A stretch of DNA of 64,000 nt from Streptomyces regalis. GTDB lineage: Bacteria > Actinomycetota > Actinomycetes > Streptomycetales > Streptomycetaceae. Position numbers and translations under genes: made by a program. The stretch lies in contig NZ_LLZG01000058.1 of NCBI RefSeq assembly GCF_001509475.1, positions 51,367 to 115,366 on the forward strand. Reading direction: 5' to 3'. Under the pieces are notes generated by a model, which saw only the letters and a list, made by a program, of their open reading frames with translations, was not told the DNA's origin and searched no databases. Below, in pieces: positions 34,860 through 43,560 of this stretch (positions are counted from its first letter, which is position 1; each line of letters begins with the position of its first letter).

Positions 34860-37225
34860 CCCAGCCACACCGCCTGCGCATCCCCGCACCCGCCACTCCC
34901 CCACTGACGGGGCACCTCCCGTTCGCCGACGCGCCCGGCGTCACCGACCCGATCGAGGTGACCAGCCGCTGGCTCACCCGCGGGGGACGCCCCTGGTTCC
35001 CGGTCTCCGGCGAGTTCCACTACTCCCGCTTCCCCGCCGGGGAGTGGGAGGAGGAGCTGCTGAAGATGAAGGCGGGCGGAGTGACCGCCGTGGCCTCCTA
35101 CATCATCTGGATCCACCACGAGGAGATCGAGGGCCGCGTCCGTTTCGACGGCAACCGCGACCTGCGCCGCTTCGCCCAGCTGTGCGCCCGCCACGGCCTG
35201 GACTTCATCCCGCGCGTCGGCCCCTGGTCCCACGCGGAGGTCCGCAACGGCGGTCTGCCCGACTGGCTGCTGACCCGCGACTGCACGCCCCGCACCGACG
35301 ACCCGGCGTATCTGGAGCCGGTGCGCGGCTGGTTCGCGGCCATCGCCGAGCAGCTGCGCGGCCTCGACCGCGGCCACGGCGGCCCGATCATCGCGATCCA
35401 GATCGAGAACGAGCTCTACGACCAGCCCGGTCACCTCAGGACGTTGAAGCGCCTCGCCCAGGAGGCCGGCCTGAGCGCGCCGATGTGGACGTCGACCGCG
35501 TGGGGCGGCGTCCAGCTCCCGGGCGACGAACTGCTCCCCCTGTACGGCGGCTACCCCGAGGCCTTCTGGACCGAGGCGGACGGCGGCTGGCCCGACACCT
35601 GCCGCAAGCACTTCTTCTTCACCCACCAGCGCGACGACGAGGGCATCGGCGCCGATCTGCGGCCGACCACCGTCCGGGGCGGTGACCCGGACGCCTTCGC
35701 GGACCGATTCCCCTGGGCCACCTGTGAGTTGGGCGGCGGCATGGCGGTGGCCTACCACCGACGGCCGCGTCTGAACGCCGCCGACATCGGCGCGCTCGGG
35801 CTCACCAAGATCGGCTGCGGCTCGGTGTGGCAGGGCTACTACATGTTCCACGGCGGCACGAATCCGGCCGGGGAGCTGTCCACACTCCAGGAGTCCCACG
35901 CCACCGCCTACCCCAACGACCTGCCCGTCCTGACGTACGACTTCCAGGCACCGCTCGGCGAGTACGGCCAGTACCGGCCCTCGTACGACGAACTGCGCCT
36001 CCAGCACCTGCTGTTGGCGGACCTCGGCCACCTCATCGCCCCGATGCAGTCCGTGCTGCCGCAGGATCGGCCCGCGGGCCAGCACGACCGGGACACGCTG
36101 CGCTGGGCGGTCCGCGCGGACGGCACCTCGGGCTTCCTGTTCGTCAACAACCACCAGCCGCACGAGCCCCTGCCCGACCGCCCGGACACCTCCTTCACGG
36201 TCGAATTCCCGGTCGGCGCAGGGACGTTGACCCTGCCCAGCTCGCCCGTGACCGTGCCCGCGGGAGCCTACTTCTGCTGGCCGCTGCGGCTCGACGTCGC
36301 GGGTGTGCGGCTGGAGTGGGCGACCGCGCAGCCGGTGTGCACGGTCGATCTCGGCGGACGTACGGTCCTCGTGCTCGCCGCCACCGACGGCATCGGGCCC
36401 GAACTCGCCCTGGACGCGGGCACGGTGAAGTCCGTGAGCGCGCCGTCCGGGGACATCGCCGACATCGACGGCCGGATCCTGGTGACGGGACTGCGGCCCG
36501 GAACCGACGCGCTGGTCGAGGTGGAGGCGGTGGACGGCGGGCGGGTCGGTCTGCTGGTGCTGGACGCGGCGACGGCTCGTACCGTCTACCGGGGTGAGGC
36601 GTGGGGTGCCGAGCGGCTGGTGTTGTGCGCCGACGGGGTCGTCTTCGACCGCGACGAGGTACGGGTGCACAGCACTGCCGCACGGCCGTCGTTCGCCGTG
36701 CTGCCCGCGCCGGAGCATCCGCTGGTGGTGGGCGGTGGGACGGTGGCCGGCGAGGCGGACGGGGTGTTCGCCCGCTACACCGTCGGGGGCGGCGGCGAGG
36801 GTGAGGCTTCCGCGGCGCCGGTCACCCTCGTCCGGCCTGCCGGTCCGGCGCCCGAGCCCTCGACGGGCGTGCTGAAGCGGGCGAGCGCGCCTGCCGACAA
36901 GTACTTCGACACGGTGGCCGTCGAGTACCGCATCGACGTACCGGAGGATCTCCCGGACGGGACCGTCCTGCGGCTGTACTGGAGCGGGGACGTGGGGCGG
37001 GCGTATGTGGGGGACACGCTGGTCGCCGACCAGTTCTTCTCGGGGCGGGTCTGGGACATCGGACGGCTCCCGGCGGGAGCGGTGCTGCGGGTGCGGGTGC
37101 TGCCCCTGCACGCCGACGCCAGGGTCCATGTGCCGCAGGACGCGGGGGACGCGGCGCGGACGGCTGCCGTGACGCGGGCCGAGTGGATCAGCAGCCGTAC
37201 CTGGGCGGTCCGACCGCCGGGCTGA
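34856..37225 (+). CDS. Second GH35-like glycoside hydrolase (large, divergent)
   Basis: 789 residues from GTG 34856, overlapping the preceding stop; the open frame to 33194 is a shadow. The N-terminal GH35 barrel reads GGRPWFPVSGEFHYSRFPAGEWEEELLKMKAGG (about 40-72). The catalytic acid/base region is IAIQIENELYDQPGH (about 178-192), with ENELY in place of the usual ENEYG. The likely nucleophile is in WATCELGGGMAVAYHRRP (about 289-306), and YYMFHGGTNPAGELS follows. Long beta-rich C-terminal domains reach residue 789. No signal peptide is seen. Substrate may differ from the first enzyme; co-translation suggests sequential work on one glycan. Confidence 0.9.
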   Translation: MTQPHRLRIPAPATPPLTGHLPFADAPGVTDPIEVTSRWLTRGGRPWFPVSGEFHYSRFPAGEWEEELLKMKAGGVTAVASYIIWIHHEEIEGRVRFDGNRDLRRFAQLCARHGLDFIPRVGPWSHAEVRNGGLPDWLLTRDCTPRTDDPAYLEPVRGWFAAIAEQLRGLDRGHGGPIIAIQIENELYDQPGHLRTLKRLAQEAGLSAPMWTSTAWGGVQLPGDELLPLYGGYPEAFWTEADGGWPDTCRKHFFFTHQRDDEGIGADLRPTTVRGGDPDAFADRFPWATCELGGGMAVAYHRRPRLNAADIGALGLTKIGCGSVWQGYYMFHGGTNPAGELSTLQESHATAYPNDLPVLTYDFQAPLGEYGQYRPSYDELRLQHLLLADLGHLIAPMQSVLPQDRPAGQHDRDTLRWAVRADGTSGFLFVNNHQPHEPLPDRPDTSFTVEFPVGAGTLTLPSSPVTVPAGAYFCWPLRLDVAGVRLEWATAQPVCTVDLGGRTVLVLAATDGIGPELALDAGTVKSVSAPSGDIADIDGRILVTGLRPGTDALVEVEAVDGGRVGLLVLDAATARTVYRGEAWGAERLVLCADGVVFDRDEVRVHSTAARPSFAVLPAPEHPLVVGGGTVAGEADGVFARYTVGGGGEGEASAAPVTLVRPAGPAPEPSTGVLKRASAPADKYFDTVAVEYRIDVPEDLPDGTVLRLYWSGDVGRAYVGDTLVADQFFSGRVWDIGRLPAGAVLRVRVLPLHADARVHVPQDAGDAARTAAVTRAEWISSRTWAVRPPG

Positions 37226-37323
37226 GCGGCGCCCGTCCGGGAACCCGCCCCGTCGGCCTGCCTATGCTGGGGTCTGCCGGGGCGGGACACCACCGCCGTA
37301 CCGACGTCGAGGAAACAGCCATC

Positions 37324-38391
37324 ATGACCCGCAGCTCCGCCGACGGCTCCGCTCCGAGGGGACGCAGCAGACGGAACTTCGCGGGCTCGCGTCCCGTGAT
37401 GGACGACGTGGCCCGGCTGGCCGGTGTCTCCAAGCAGACCGTCTCGCGCGTCCTCAACGACCATCCGTCGGTGCGGCCCGAGACCCGCGAGACGGTTCTG
37501 GCGGCCATGCGGACGCTGGGCTACCGACCGAGCCGCAGTGCCAGGTCGCTGGCCAGTGGCCGGACCCGGATGCTCGGCGTGATCTCCTTCGACGCGGCCC
37601 GCTACGGGCCCGCCGCCATCCTCACCGCGATCAACACCGCGGCCCAGGAGGCCGGTTACCTGCTGAGCTCGATCGCGCTGGACACGGCCGAGCCGGACAC
37701 GGTGGTCGAGGCGGTGAACCGACTGTCGGCCGAGGGCGCGGACGGGGTGATCGCCATCGCCCCCCAGCTGTGGGTGGGCAAGACCCTTGCGGACACCCGC
37801 CTCGACACCCCGCTGGTCGTGCTGGAGAACGGCCTCGACGTCGACACCCAGCAGGTCACCGGCGACTCCCGGGCCGGGGCCCGCAAGGCCGTCGAGCATC
37901 TGCTGGGGCTGGGCCACCGCACCGTGTGGCACATCGCGGGCCCGACCGGCTGGACCTCCGCCGACCACCGGACGGGCAGCTGGCAGGCCTCTCTGGAGGC
38001 CGCCGGCGCCGAGGTCCCGGCCCCGCTGATCGGCGACTGGAGCGCCGACTCCGGCTACGAGCTGGGCCGACAGCTGGCCCGGCACCCGGAGGTCACGGCC
38101 GTGTTCGCCTCCAACGACCAGATGGCCCTCGGTCTGCTGCACGCCCTGCACGAAGCCGGCCGCTCGGTCCCGGACGACGTCAGCGTCGTGGGCTACGACG
38201 ACATCCCCGAGGCCGCGCACTTCCTGCCCCCGCTGACCACCGTACGCACGGACTTCGCCGAGATCGGCACACGCTCGCTGCGCCTGCTCCTGAGCCGGCT
38301 CGACGGCCCCGCCGAGCCGCCCCCGGTCGACACTCTGGTCCCGGTCGACCTCGTGATCCGCCGCAGCAGCGGCCCGGCGCAGGGACACTGA
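37324..38391 (+). CDS. LacI family regulator of the GH35/MFS locus
   Basis: 355 residues from ATG 37324; an upstream in-frame opening is unsupported. A basic N-terminal tail precedes the LacI HTH at about 25-70 (VMDDVARLAGVSKQTVSRVLNDHPSVRPETRETVLAAMRTLGYRP). The effector domain covers 80-350 (GVISFDAARYGPAAIL, GHRTVWHIAGPTGW, VVGYDDIPEAAHFLPPLTTVRTDF). LacI regulators with this domain in GH35 loci usually sense galactosides. It is 98 bases after the second GH35 gene, same strand, and is the likely ligand-controlled repressor acting at 31853-31880. Confidence 0.9.
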   Translation: MTRSSADGSAPRGRSRRNFAGSRPVMDDVARLAGVSKQTVSRVLNDHPSVRPETRETVLAAMRTLGYRPSRSARSLASGRTRMLGVISFDAARYGPAAILTAINTAAQEAGYLLSSIALDTAEPDTVVEAVNRLSAEGADGVIAIAPQLWVGKTLADTRLDTPLVVLENGLDVDTQQVTGDSRAGARKAVEHLLGLGHRTVWHIAGPTGWTSADHRTGSWQASLEAAGAEVPAPLIGDWSADSGYELGRQLARHPEVTAVFASNDQMALGLLHALHEAGRSVPDDVSVVGYDDIPEAAHFLPPLTTVRTDFAEIGTRSLRLLLSRLDGPAEPPPVDTLVPVDLVIRRSSGPAQGH

Positions 38392-38708
38392 CGGCCCTCC
38401 CCCGAGAGCGCCTCCGGCGGCCGGAAGTCACCTGTGGGCACGCCCGTCCCGTTGATGGAACCGCACATCGCCGCGCGGTCACAACCGGGAGCCGGCCCCG
38501 GCCCCGGGCGGCGCGGCAGCAGCCGCCCGTGCCTACCTGGACGGCAAGCGGACCTCAGCCCGGAGACCCCGAACACCTTGAACGCCTACGACGTGACAGT
38601 GTCCGAGGACAGGGTGACGGTCGGCAGCTGTCCGGCCGGCGCCGCGATCAGCAACGAGCCGACGCCCAAGCTCTACCAGTTCACCGCGACCGGCGGTCCA
38701 ACGGCCCG
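38392..38708. other. Intergenic stretch without a recognised gene
   Basis: About 317 bases between the lacI stop and the end of the metal ATPase gene. A rightward frame reads TLNAYDVTVSEDRVTVGSC and PKLYQFTATG, and a nearby frame reads RAYLDGKRTSARRPRTP. They look like coding remnants, but I do not recognise them. No clear terminator hairpin stands out. Confidence 0.4.
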
Positions 38709-40715
38709 TCAGTCCCTTCGGCCGGTCCCGTCGGTCGCCGCCCGCTGCCAGGCTCCCTCGCGCAGCAGGCGCAGGCCGTTCAGGCCGACGAGGACCGTGG
38801 AGCCCTCGTGGCCGGCGACGCCGAGCGGCAGCGGCAGGGTGCCGACCAGGTCCCAGGTGACGAGGCCCGCGATGAACACCCCGGCGATGGCGAGGTTCTG
38901 CACGACCAGTTTGCGGGCCCGGCGGGAGAGGGCGACGGTGGTGGGGACGGCGGCGAGTTCGTCGCGGACGATCACCGCGTCGGCGGTCTCCAGGGCGAGG
39001 TCGGAGCCCGCCCGGCCCATGGCAACGCCGATGTGGGCGGCGGCCAGGGCGGGCGCGTCGTTGACACCGTCCCCGACGACCATCACCTTGCGGCCCGCGC
39101 CCTCCAACTCCTTGACCGCGCCCGTCTTGTCCTGCGGCAGCAGCCCGGCGCGCACGTCTTCGATGCCGGCCTCGGCGGCCAGGTGGGCGGCGGCCCGGGG
39201 GTTGTCGCCGGTGAGCAGGATCGGGGCGGCTGCGGTGAGGGTGGTGAGTGCGGCGACGGTGGCGGCTGCGTCTGGGCGCAGGCGGTCCGCGATGCCGAGG
39301 ACTCCTGCGGAGGCGCCGTCGACGACCACGAGGACGGCCGTACGTCCGGACAGTTCGAGTTCCCCGGCGAGCGTGGCGGCCGGGCTCGCGTCACCGTCGG
39401 TGTCGTCGAGCAGGCGGGCGGGGGCACCCACCTCGACCGTGCGGCCGTCGACCAGGGCCCTCACGCCGACCCCGGGCGCTGAGGCGAAGTCCTGCGCGGA
39501 GGGCAGTTCGAGGTGGCGCTCGTGTGCCGCGGCCACGACGGCCCGGGCCAGCGGGTGTTCGCTGGGGTGCTCGGCGGCCGCGGCGAGCGAAAGCAACTCG
39601 TCCTCGTCCAAGTCGCGTCCGGGCAGCGGCCGTACGTCGGTGACGCGCGGCGTGCCCTCGGTGAGGGTGCCGGTCTTGTCCAGTGCGACGGCGTCGACCT
39701 GGCCGAGGCGTTCCATCGCCACCGCCGACTTCACCAGGACACCGTGCCGGCCGGCGTTGGCGATGGCCGACAGCAAGGGCGGCATGGTGGCCAGCACCAC
39801 CGCGCACGGCGAGGCCACGATCATGAAGGTCATGGCGCGCAGCAGCGCCTCGGAGAACGCCTCACCGAAGGCGAGCGGGACGCCGAACACGGCGAGCGTC
39901 GCGGCCACCATGCCCAGCGAGTAGCGCTGTTCGACCTTCTCGATGAACAGTTGGGTGGGGGCCTTCGTCTCGGACGCTTCCTCCACCATCCGTACGATCC
40001 GGGCGATCACGGAGTCGGAGGCGTCGCGCTCGACCCGGACGCGCAGGGCGCCGGTGCCGTTGAGGGTGCCGGCGAACACCTCGTCGCCCGGCTCCTTCGC
40101 CGCGGGAAGCGGTTCGCCGGTGATGGTCGCCTGGTCCACCTCACTGGCGCCGTCCAGCACCCGGCCGTCGGCTCCGACGCGCTCGCCGGGTCGCACGAGG
40201 ACGGTGTCGCCGACCGCCAACTCCTCCACGGGGACGGCCTGTTCGGTGCCGTCGGGGCCGATCCGGGTGGCCGTGGCGGGGGCGAGGTCGAGCAGTCCGC
40301 GTACCGAGTCGGCGGTGCGCGCGGTGGCCAGCGCCTCCAGGGCACCCGAGGTCGCGAAGATGACGATCAGCAGGGCGCCGTCCATCACCTGCCCGATCGA
40401 GGCGGCGCCGAGCGCGGCGACGACCATCAGCAGATCGACGTCGAGGGTCCTGTCCTTCAGCGCCTTGAGCCCCTCCCAGCCCGGCTCCCAGCCACCCGTG
40501 GCATACGACAGCGCGTACAGCGGGCCCCAGGTCCAGGCAGGTGCTCCGGCAAGTTGCAGGGGCAGCGCGAGCAGGAACAGCACGGTGGCCGCGACGGCCC
40601 AGCGGACCTCCGGCAGTGCGAGGAGCCGCGTACGCCGCCGGGGCACGTCGCCGGACCGCGCGGACACAGCTCGGTCGGCCGACGGCGAGGTAAGCGTGGA
40701 AGTCATGCACGACAC
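38709..40715 (-). CDS. P1B-4-type metal-exporting P-type ATPase (CtpD/CoaT/PfeT-like)
   Basis: 668 residues, without an N-terminal metal-binding domain. The A-domain has TGEP, the ion-path helix has SPC (FMIVASPCAVVLATM), the phosphorylation site is DKTGTLTEG, the SEHPLARA motif is present, the hinge is GDGVNDAP, and near the C-terminus HEGST lies in a membrane helix (GHEGSTVLVGLNGL). SPC plus HEGxT is the P1B-4 signature of exporters of Co(II), Fe(II) or Ni(II), not the CPC zinc type. GTG 40715 or, more likely, ATG 40706 is the start. An inverted repeat lies just upstream. Confidence 0.92.
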   Translation of the reverse strand: MSCMTSTLTSPSADRAVSARSGDVPRRRTRLLALPEVRWAVAATVLFLLALPLQLAGAPAWTWGPLYALSYATGGWEPGWEGLKALKDRTLDVDLLMVVAALGAASIGQVMDGALLIVIFATSGALEALATARTADSVRGLLDLAPATATRIGPDGTEQAVPVEELAVGDTVLVRPGERVGADGRVLDGASEVDQATITGEPLPAAKEPGDEVFAGTLNGTGALRVRVERDASDSVIARIVRMVEEASETKAPTQLFIEKVEQRYSLGMVAATLAVFGVPLAFGEAFSEALLRAMTFMIVASPCAVVLATMPPLLSAIANAGRHGVLVKSAVAMERLGQVDAVALDKTGTLTEGTPRVTDVRPLPGRDLDEDELLSLAAAAEHPSEHPLARAVVAAAHERHLELPSAQDFASAPGVGVRALVDGRTVEVGAPARLLDDTDGDASPAATLAGELELSGRTAVLVVVDGASAGVLGIADRLRPDAAATVAALTTLTAAAPILLTGDNPRAAAHLAAEAGIEDVRAGLLPQDKTGAVKELEGAGRKVMVVGDGVNDAPALAAAHIGVAMGRAGSDLALETADAVIVRDELAAVPTTVALSRRARKLVVQNLAIAGVFIAGLVTWDLVGTLPLPLGVAGHEGSTVLVGLNGLRLLREGAWQRAATDGTGRRD

Positions 40716-40728
40716 GATACAGGAACAG

Positions 40729-40752
40729 ATGAAGACTCATTCATGTCTTCAT
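40729..40752. promoter_or_regulatory. Inverted repeat upstream of the P1B-4 ATPase, possible metal-sensor site
   Basis: ATGAAGAC, 8-base spacer TCATTCAT, GTCTTCAT: perfect 8-bp arms. It overlaps the stop codon of the zinc permease and lies 14-23 bases before the ATPase starts. ArsR/SmtB or related metal repressors bind AT-rich inverted repeats of this type. It might instead act as the hairpin at the end of the znu operon. Confidence 0.5.
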
Positions 40753-41624
40753 ACTGGAGCGGCTCGCGCGGCTCCCCACCGCCGTGCCCGGGACCTGCCC
40801 ACCAGCCTGCACACGAGGTAGATCGTGAAGGAGATCGTGGTGACGTATGGGCTGATGGGAACGCTGCTGCCCAGGGCCAGCAGGATCCCGCCCTCGATGG
40901 AGGCCACCGCGAACACCACGCTCAGCGTCGGCAGGAGCACCGGTGAGGCCGTGATCCGGGCCGCGGCCGCCGCGGGCGTGACGACGAGGGTGAGGACCAG
41001 CAGCGCCCCGACGATCTGGACGGACAGCGCGACCGCGAGGCCCAGCACGATCATGAAGGCGAACGACAACCCCCGTACCGGCACGCCCCGCGCCTCGGCC
41101 ACATCCGGGTCGGCGCTGGCGAAGGCGAGCGGCCGCCACATCACGGCCAGCGCCACGAGCACCACCGCCGACGTGCCGAGCAGCCACGACATCTGCGGGG
41201 TGTCGACGGCGACGATCTGCCCGGTGAGGAGGCCGAACTTGTTCGCCGCCCGGCCCTTGTACAGGGCGAGGAAGAGCACGCCGAGGCCGAGGCCGAAGGG
41301 CATGATGATGCCGATCACCGAGTTGCGGTCCCGGGCGCGCGTACCGAGCAGCCCTATGGCTCCGGCGGCAATCAGGGAACCGACGATCGAGCCGGCCACG
41401 ATGTTCACGCCCAGCAGCAGCGCGGCCGAGGCACCGGCGAACGACAGCTCGCTGATCCCGTGCACCGCGAACGGCAGGTCCCGCATGATCACGAAGACCC
41501 CCACCAGACCGCCGACCAGGCCTAGTGCGACGCCGGCGATCAGGGAGTTGCGGACGAGGGCGAGCAGTTCGCCGTAGTTGTCGAAGTTGAAGATCTGCTG
41601 CCAGATCCCGTCGGCGATGGTCAT
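40749..41624 (-). CDS. znuB: Metal (zinc-type) ABC transporter permease
   Basis: 291 residues of the ABC-3 permease family with about eight membrane segments (SLIAGVALGLVGGLVGVFVIMRDLPFAVHGISELSFAGASAALLLG at the N-terminus, with the typical RDLPFAVHGISELSFAGA loop). It moves Zn(II), or possibly Mn(II), into the cell with ZnuA and ZnuC. The start overlaps the ATPase stop by 4 bases. The znuB label follows from the Zur box upstream of the operon. Confidence 0.88.
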   Translation of the reverse strand: MTIADGIWQQIFNFDNYGELLALVRNSLIAGVALGLVGGLVGVFVIMRDLPFAVHGISELSFAGASAALLLGVNIVAGSIVGSLIAAGAIGLLGTRARDRNSVIGIIMPFGLGLGVLFLALYKGRAANKFGLLTGQIVAVDTPQMSWLLGTSAVVLVALAVMWRPLAFASADPDVAEARGVPVRGLSFAFMIVLGLAVALSVQIVGALLVLTLVVTPAAAAARITASPVLLPTLSVVFAVASIEGGILLALGSSVPISPYVTTISFTIYLVCRLVGRSRARRWGAARAAPV

Positions 41625-42469
41625 GGCCGTACTCCGTGCGGCAGTTCGGGGTGATGCGGCGGCTGCGCCACCTCGTCGGGCACGCCCACGACCGTGATCC
41701 GGTCCCGGACGCGGATGACGTCGACCGGCGTGCCGTACAGCTGCGACAGCGCCTCGGAGGTCAGCACCTCGTCGGGTGCGCCGACCCGGAAGCCGCCGCG
41801 GGCGAGGTACAGCACGCGGTCCACGAGTCCCAGTACGGGGTTGATCTCGTGGGTCACGAAGACCACCGCCGTGCCGTGGGAGCGGCGCCGGGCGTCCACC
41901 AGCTCCGTCACGGCCCGCTGATGGTGCAGGTCGAGGGAGAGCAGTGGCTCATCGCACAGCAGGATCCGGGGGTCGGTCGCCAGCGCCTGTCCGATGCGTA
42001 CGCGCTGGCGTTCGCCGCCGGAGAGCAGGCCGACGGGGACGTCCGCGTACGCGGCGGCCCCGACCGAGGCGAGGATCTCGTCCACGCGGCGGCGTACGGC
42101 GCTGGTGCGCAGCCGGGGTCCGAAGCCGTGCCCGTCGATGCCGAAGCGGACCAAGTCCCGGGCGCGCAGCATGGCGTGCGCGGACAGCGTTCCCTGCTGC
42201 GGGACGTAACCGATGTGCCGACTGCCGCCCCGGGGCGGACGGCCGAGCACCGTCAGCGTGCCGGCCGACAGCTGCCGCCCGCCCAGCAGGGCGCGCACCA
42301 AGCTGGTCTTGCCCGATCCGTTGGGGCCGAGCACGGCCAGGAACTCGCCCGGCCGTACGTCGAGATCGAGGTCCCGCCACAGCACGCGCTCGCCGTAGGA
42401 GAGGGCCGCTGCCCGCAGGCTGATCACCGCGGTGTCCGTGCGAGGGTCGGACACGCCGACGCGCCTCAC
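41621..42469 (-). CDS. znuC: Metal (zinc-type) ABC transporter ATP-binding protein
   Basis: 282 residues. Walker A is GPNGSGKTS (about 48-56), Q-loop region GYVPQQGTLSAHAM, signature LLSGGERQRVRIGQAL and Walker B ILLCDEPLLSLD, followed by H-loop VTHEINPVL. It energises zinc uptake. GTG 42469 overlaps the znuA stop (GTGA), and its stop overlaps znuB, so all three are tightly coupled. Confidence 0.9.
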   Translation of the reverse strand: MRRVGVSDPRTDTAVISLRAAALSYGERVLWRDLDLDVRPGEFLAVLGPNGSGKTSLVRALLGGRQLSAGTLTVLGRPPRGGSRHIGYVPQQGTLSAHAMLRARDLVRFGIDGHGFGPRLRTSAVRRRVDEILASVGAAAYADVPVGLLSGGERQRVRIGQALATDPRILLCDEPLLSLDLHHQRAVTELVDARRRSHGTAVVFVTHEINPVLGLVDRVLYLARGGFRVGAPDEVLTSEALSQLYGTPVDVIRVRDRITVVGVPDEVAQPPHHPELPHGVRP

Positions 42470-43407
42470 TTGGCCAGCGCGTTCGCGAGCGCGTCGACCT
42501 CGGCGGTCATCCAGCCGAGGTAGTCCTTGCCCTTGGGCAGGGTCTCGGTCACGGGGACGACCGGGATCCCGGCCGCCCTGGCCGCCTGCTCGGCCTTCTC
42601 GGTCTGCGGTCCGGAGGTCTGCTCGTTGTAGACCAGCGCCTTGACCTTCTTGCCGGTGAACAGTGCCAACGTGTCCTGCAGGGTCCTCGGGGAGACGTCG
42701 TCGCCCTCCTCGATGGCTTCGCTGAACGCCGCGGGCGTCGCATTCTTCAGCCCACTCGCCTCGATCATGTACAGCGGCACGGGCTCGGTGATGGCCACCG
42801 CCTCGCCGCCGTGGTCGGCCTTGATCTTGGCTTCCTTCTGCTCCAGGGGCTTCAACTTCTCCTTGAAGTCCTTGGCGTTCTTCGTGAAGGTGGCGGCGTC
42901 GTCCGGGGCCGCCTTGGCCAGGGCGGCGGCGATGCGGTCGGCGAGCTTGGCAGCCGTGGGGAAGTCGTACCAGACGTGCTCGTTGAGCTCCCCGCCCGCC
43001 GGGGCGCTCTTGCCGGACACCTTGACCGCGTTGATCACCTCGGCGGACGAACCGCCGCTCGTTTTCATCATGCGGTCGATGAAGTCGTCGTAACCGCCGC
43101 CGTTCTCGATGACGACCTTCGCCTTGGACAGCGCCAGCTGGTTCTGCGTGTTGGCCTCGTAGGAGTGCGGATCCTGGTCGGGGTCACTGATGATCGAGGT
43201 GACCGCCACCTTCCCGCCGCCTATCTGCTCGACCATGTCCCCGTAGACATCCGTCGAGGCCACCACCGGGACGACGGAGGCCGCGGCGGGGCTCTGCGCT
43301 GCGTCGGTGTCGCTTCCGGAGTCCGAAGAGCTGCCGCAGCCCGCAAGGAGGATCAGGCAGGTGCCGGTTATCAGCGGGGCAAGACGTCGGGACGAGGGCG
43401 CGGGCAT
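42466..43407 (-). CDS. znuA: Metal (zinc-type) ABC transporter substrate-binding lipoprotein
   Basis: 313 residues. Lipobox LAGC with lipidated Cys24. It is a cluster A-I (ZnuA/TroA) fold with metal-ligand regions DPDQDPHSYEANTQNQLAL (His near 82), GELNEHVWYDFPTAAKLAD (His near 145), ITEPVPLYMIEASGL and ALVYNEQTSGPQTE. The His-rich loop of Gram-negative ZnuA is absent, as usual in actinomycetes. It binds zinc outside the membrane for ZnuBC. A Zur-like box precedes the gene. Confidence 0.9.
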   Translation of the reverse strand: MPAPSSRRLAPLITGTCLILLAGCGSSSDSGSDTDAAQSPAAASVVPVVASTDVYGDMVEQIGGGKVAVTSIISDPDQDPHSYEANTQNQLALSKAKVVIENGGGYDDFIDRMMKTSGGSSAEVINAVKVSGKSAPAGGELNEHVWYDFPTAAKLADRIAAALAKAAPDDAATFTKNAKDFKEKLKPLEQKEAKIKADHGGEAVAITEPVPLYMIEASGLKNATPAAFSEAIEEGDDVSPRTLQDTLALFTGKKVKALVYNEQTSGPQTEKAEQAARAAGIPVVPVTETLPKGKDYLGWMTAEVDALANALAK

Positions 43408-43475
43408 GGATACCTCCGAGGCACGGCGAATGGTCCGCCGAGCTCCATCCGTCCCGGCTTCGGCTCCACGCTAGA

Positions 43476-43490
43476 TGAAAATGGATATCA
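43476..43490. promoter_or_regulatory. Zur box upstream of znuA
   Basis: TGAAAATGGATATCA matches the Streptomyces Zur consensus TGAAAATGATTTTCA closely in the left arm and in most of the right arm. It is 69-83 bases upstream of the znuA ATG in the expected promoter zone. Zinc-loaded Zur would repress znuACB here. Confidence 0.7.
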
Positions 43491-43560
43491 AGAGCCTCGC
43501 TCGGGCGTCCGCGGGCGCAGCCCTTACCGAGAACTCACCTACTCCGGTCGCCTGCACCGG

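Noticed and set aside
37324..38391. The second LacI protein as regulator of the rhamnose locus
   Set aside because: It is 25 kb away from the rha control region, is linked to GH35 genes, and the palindrome at its own locus differs (TGTTACCGGTAACA).
38709..40715. ZntA-like zinc/cadmium exporter
   Set aside because: The ion-path motif is SPC, not CPC, and HEGST is present, so the P1B-4 class fits better.
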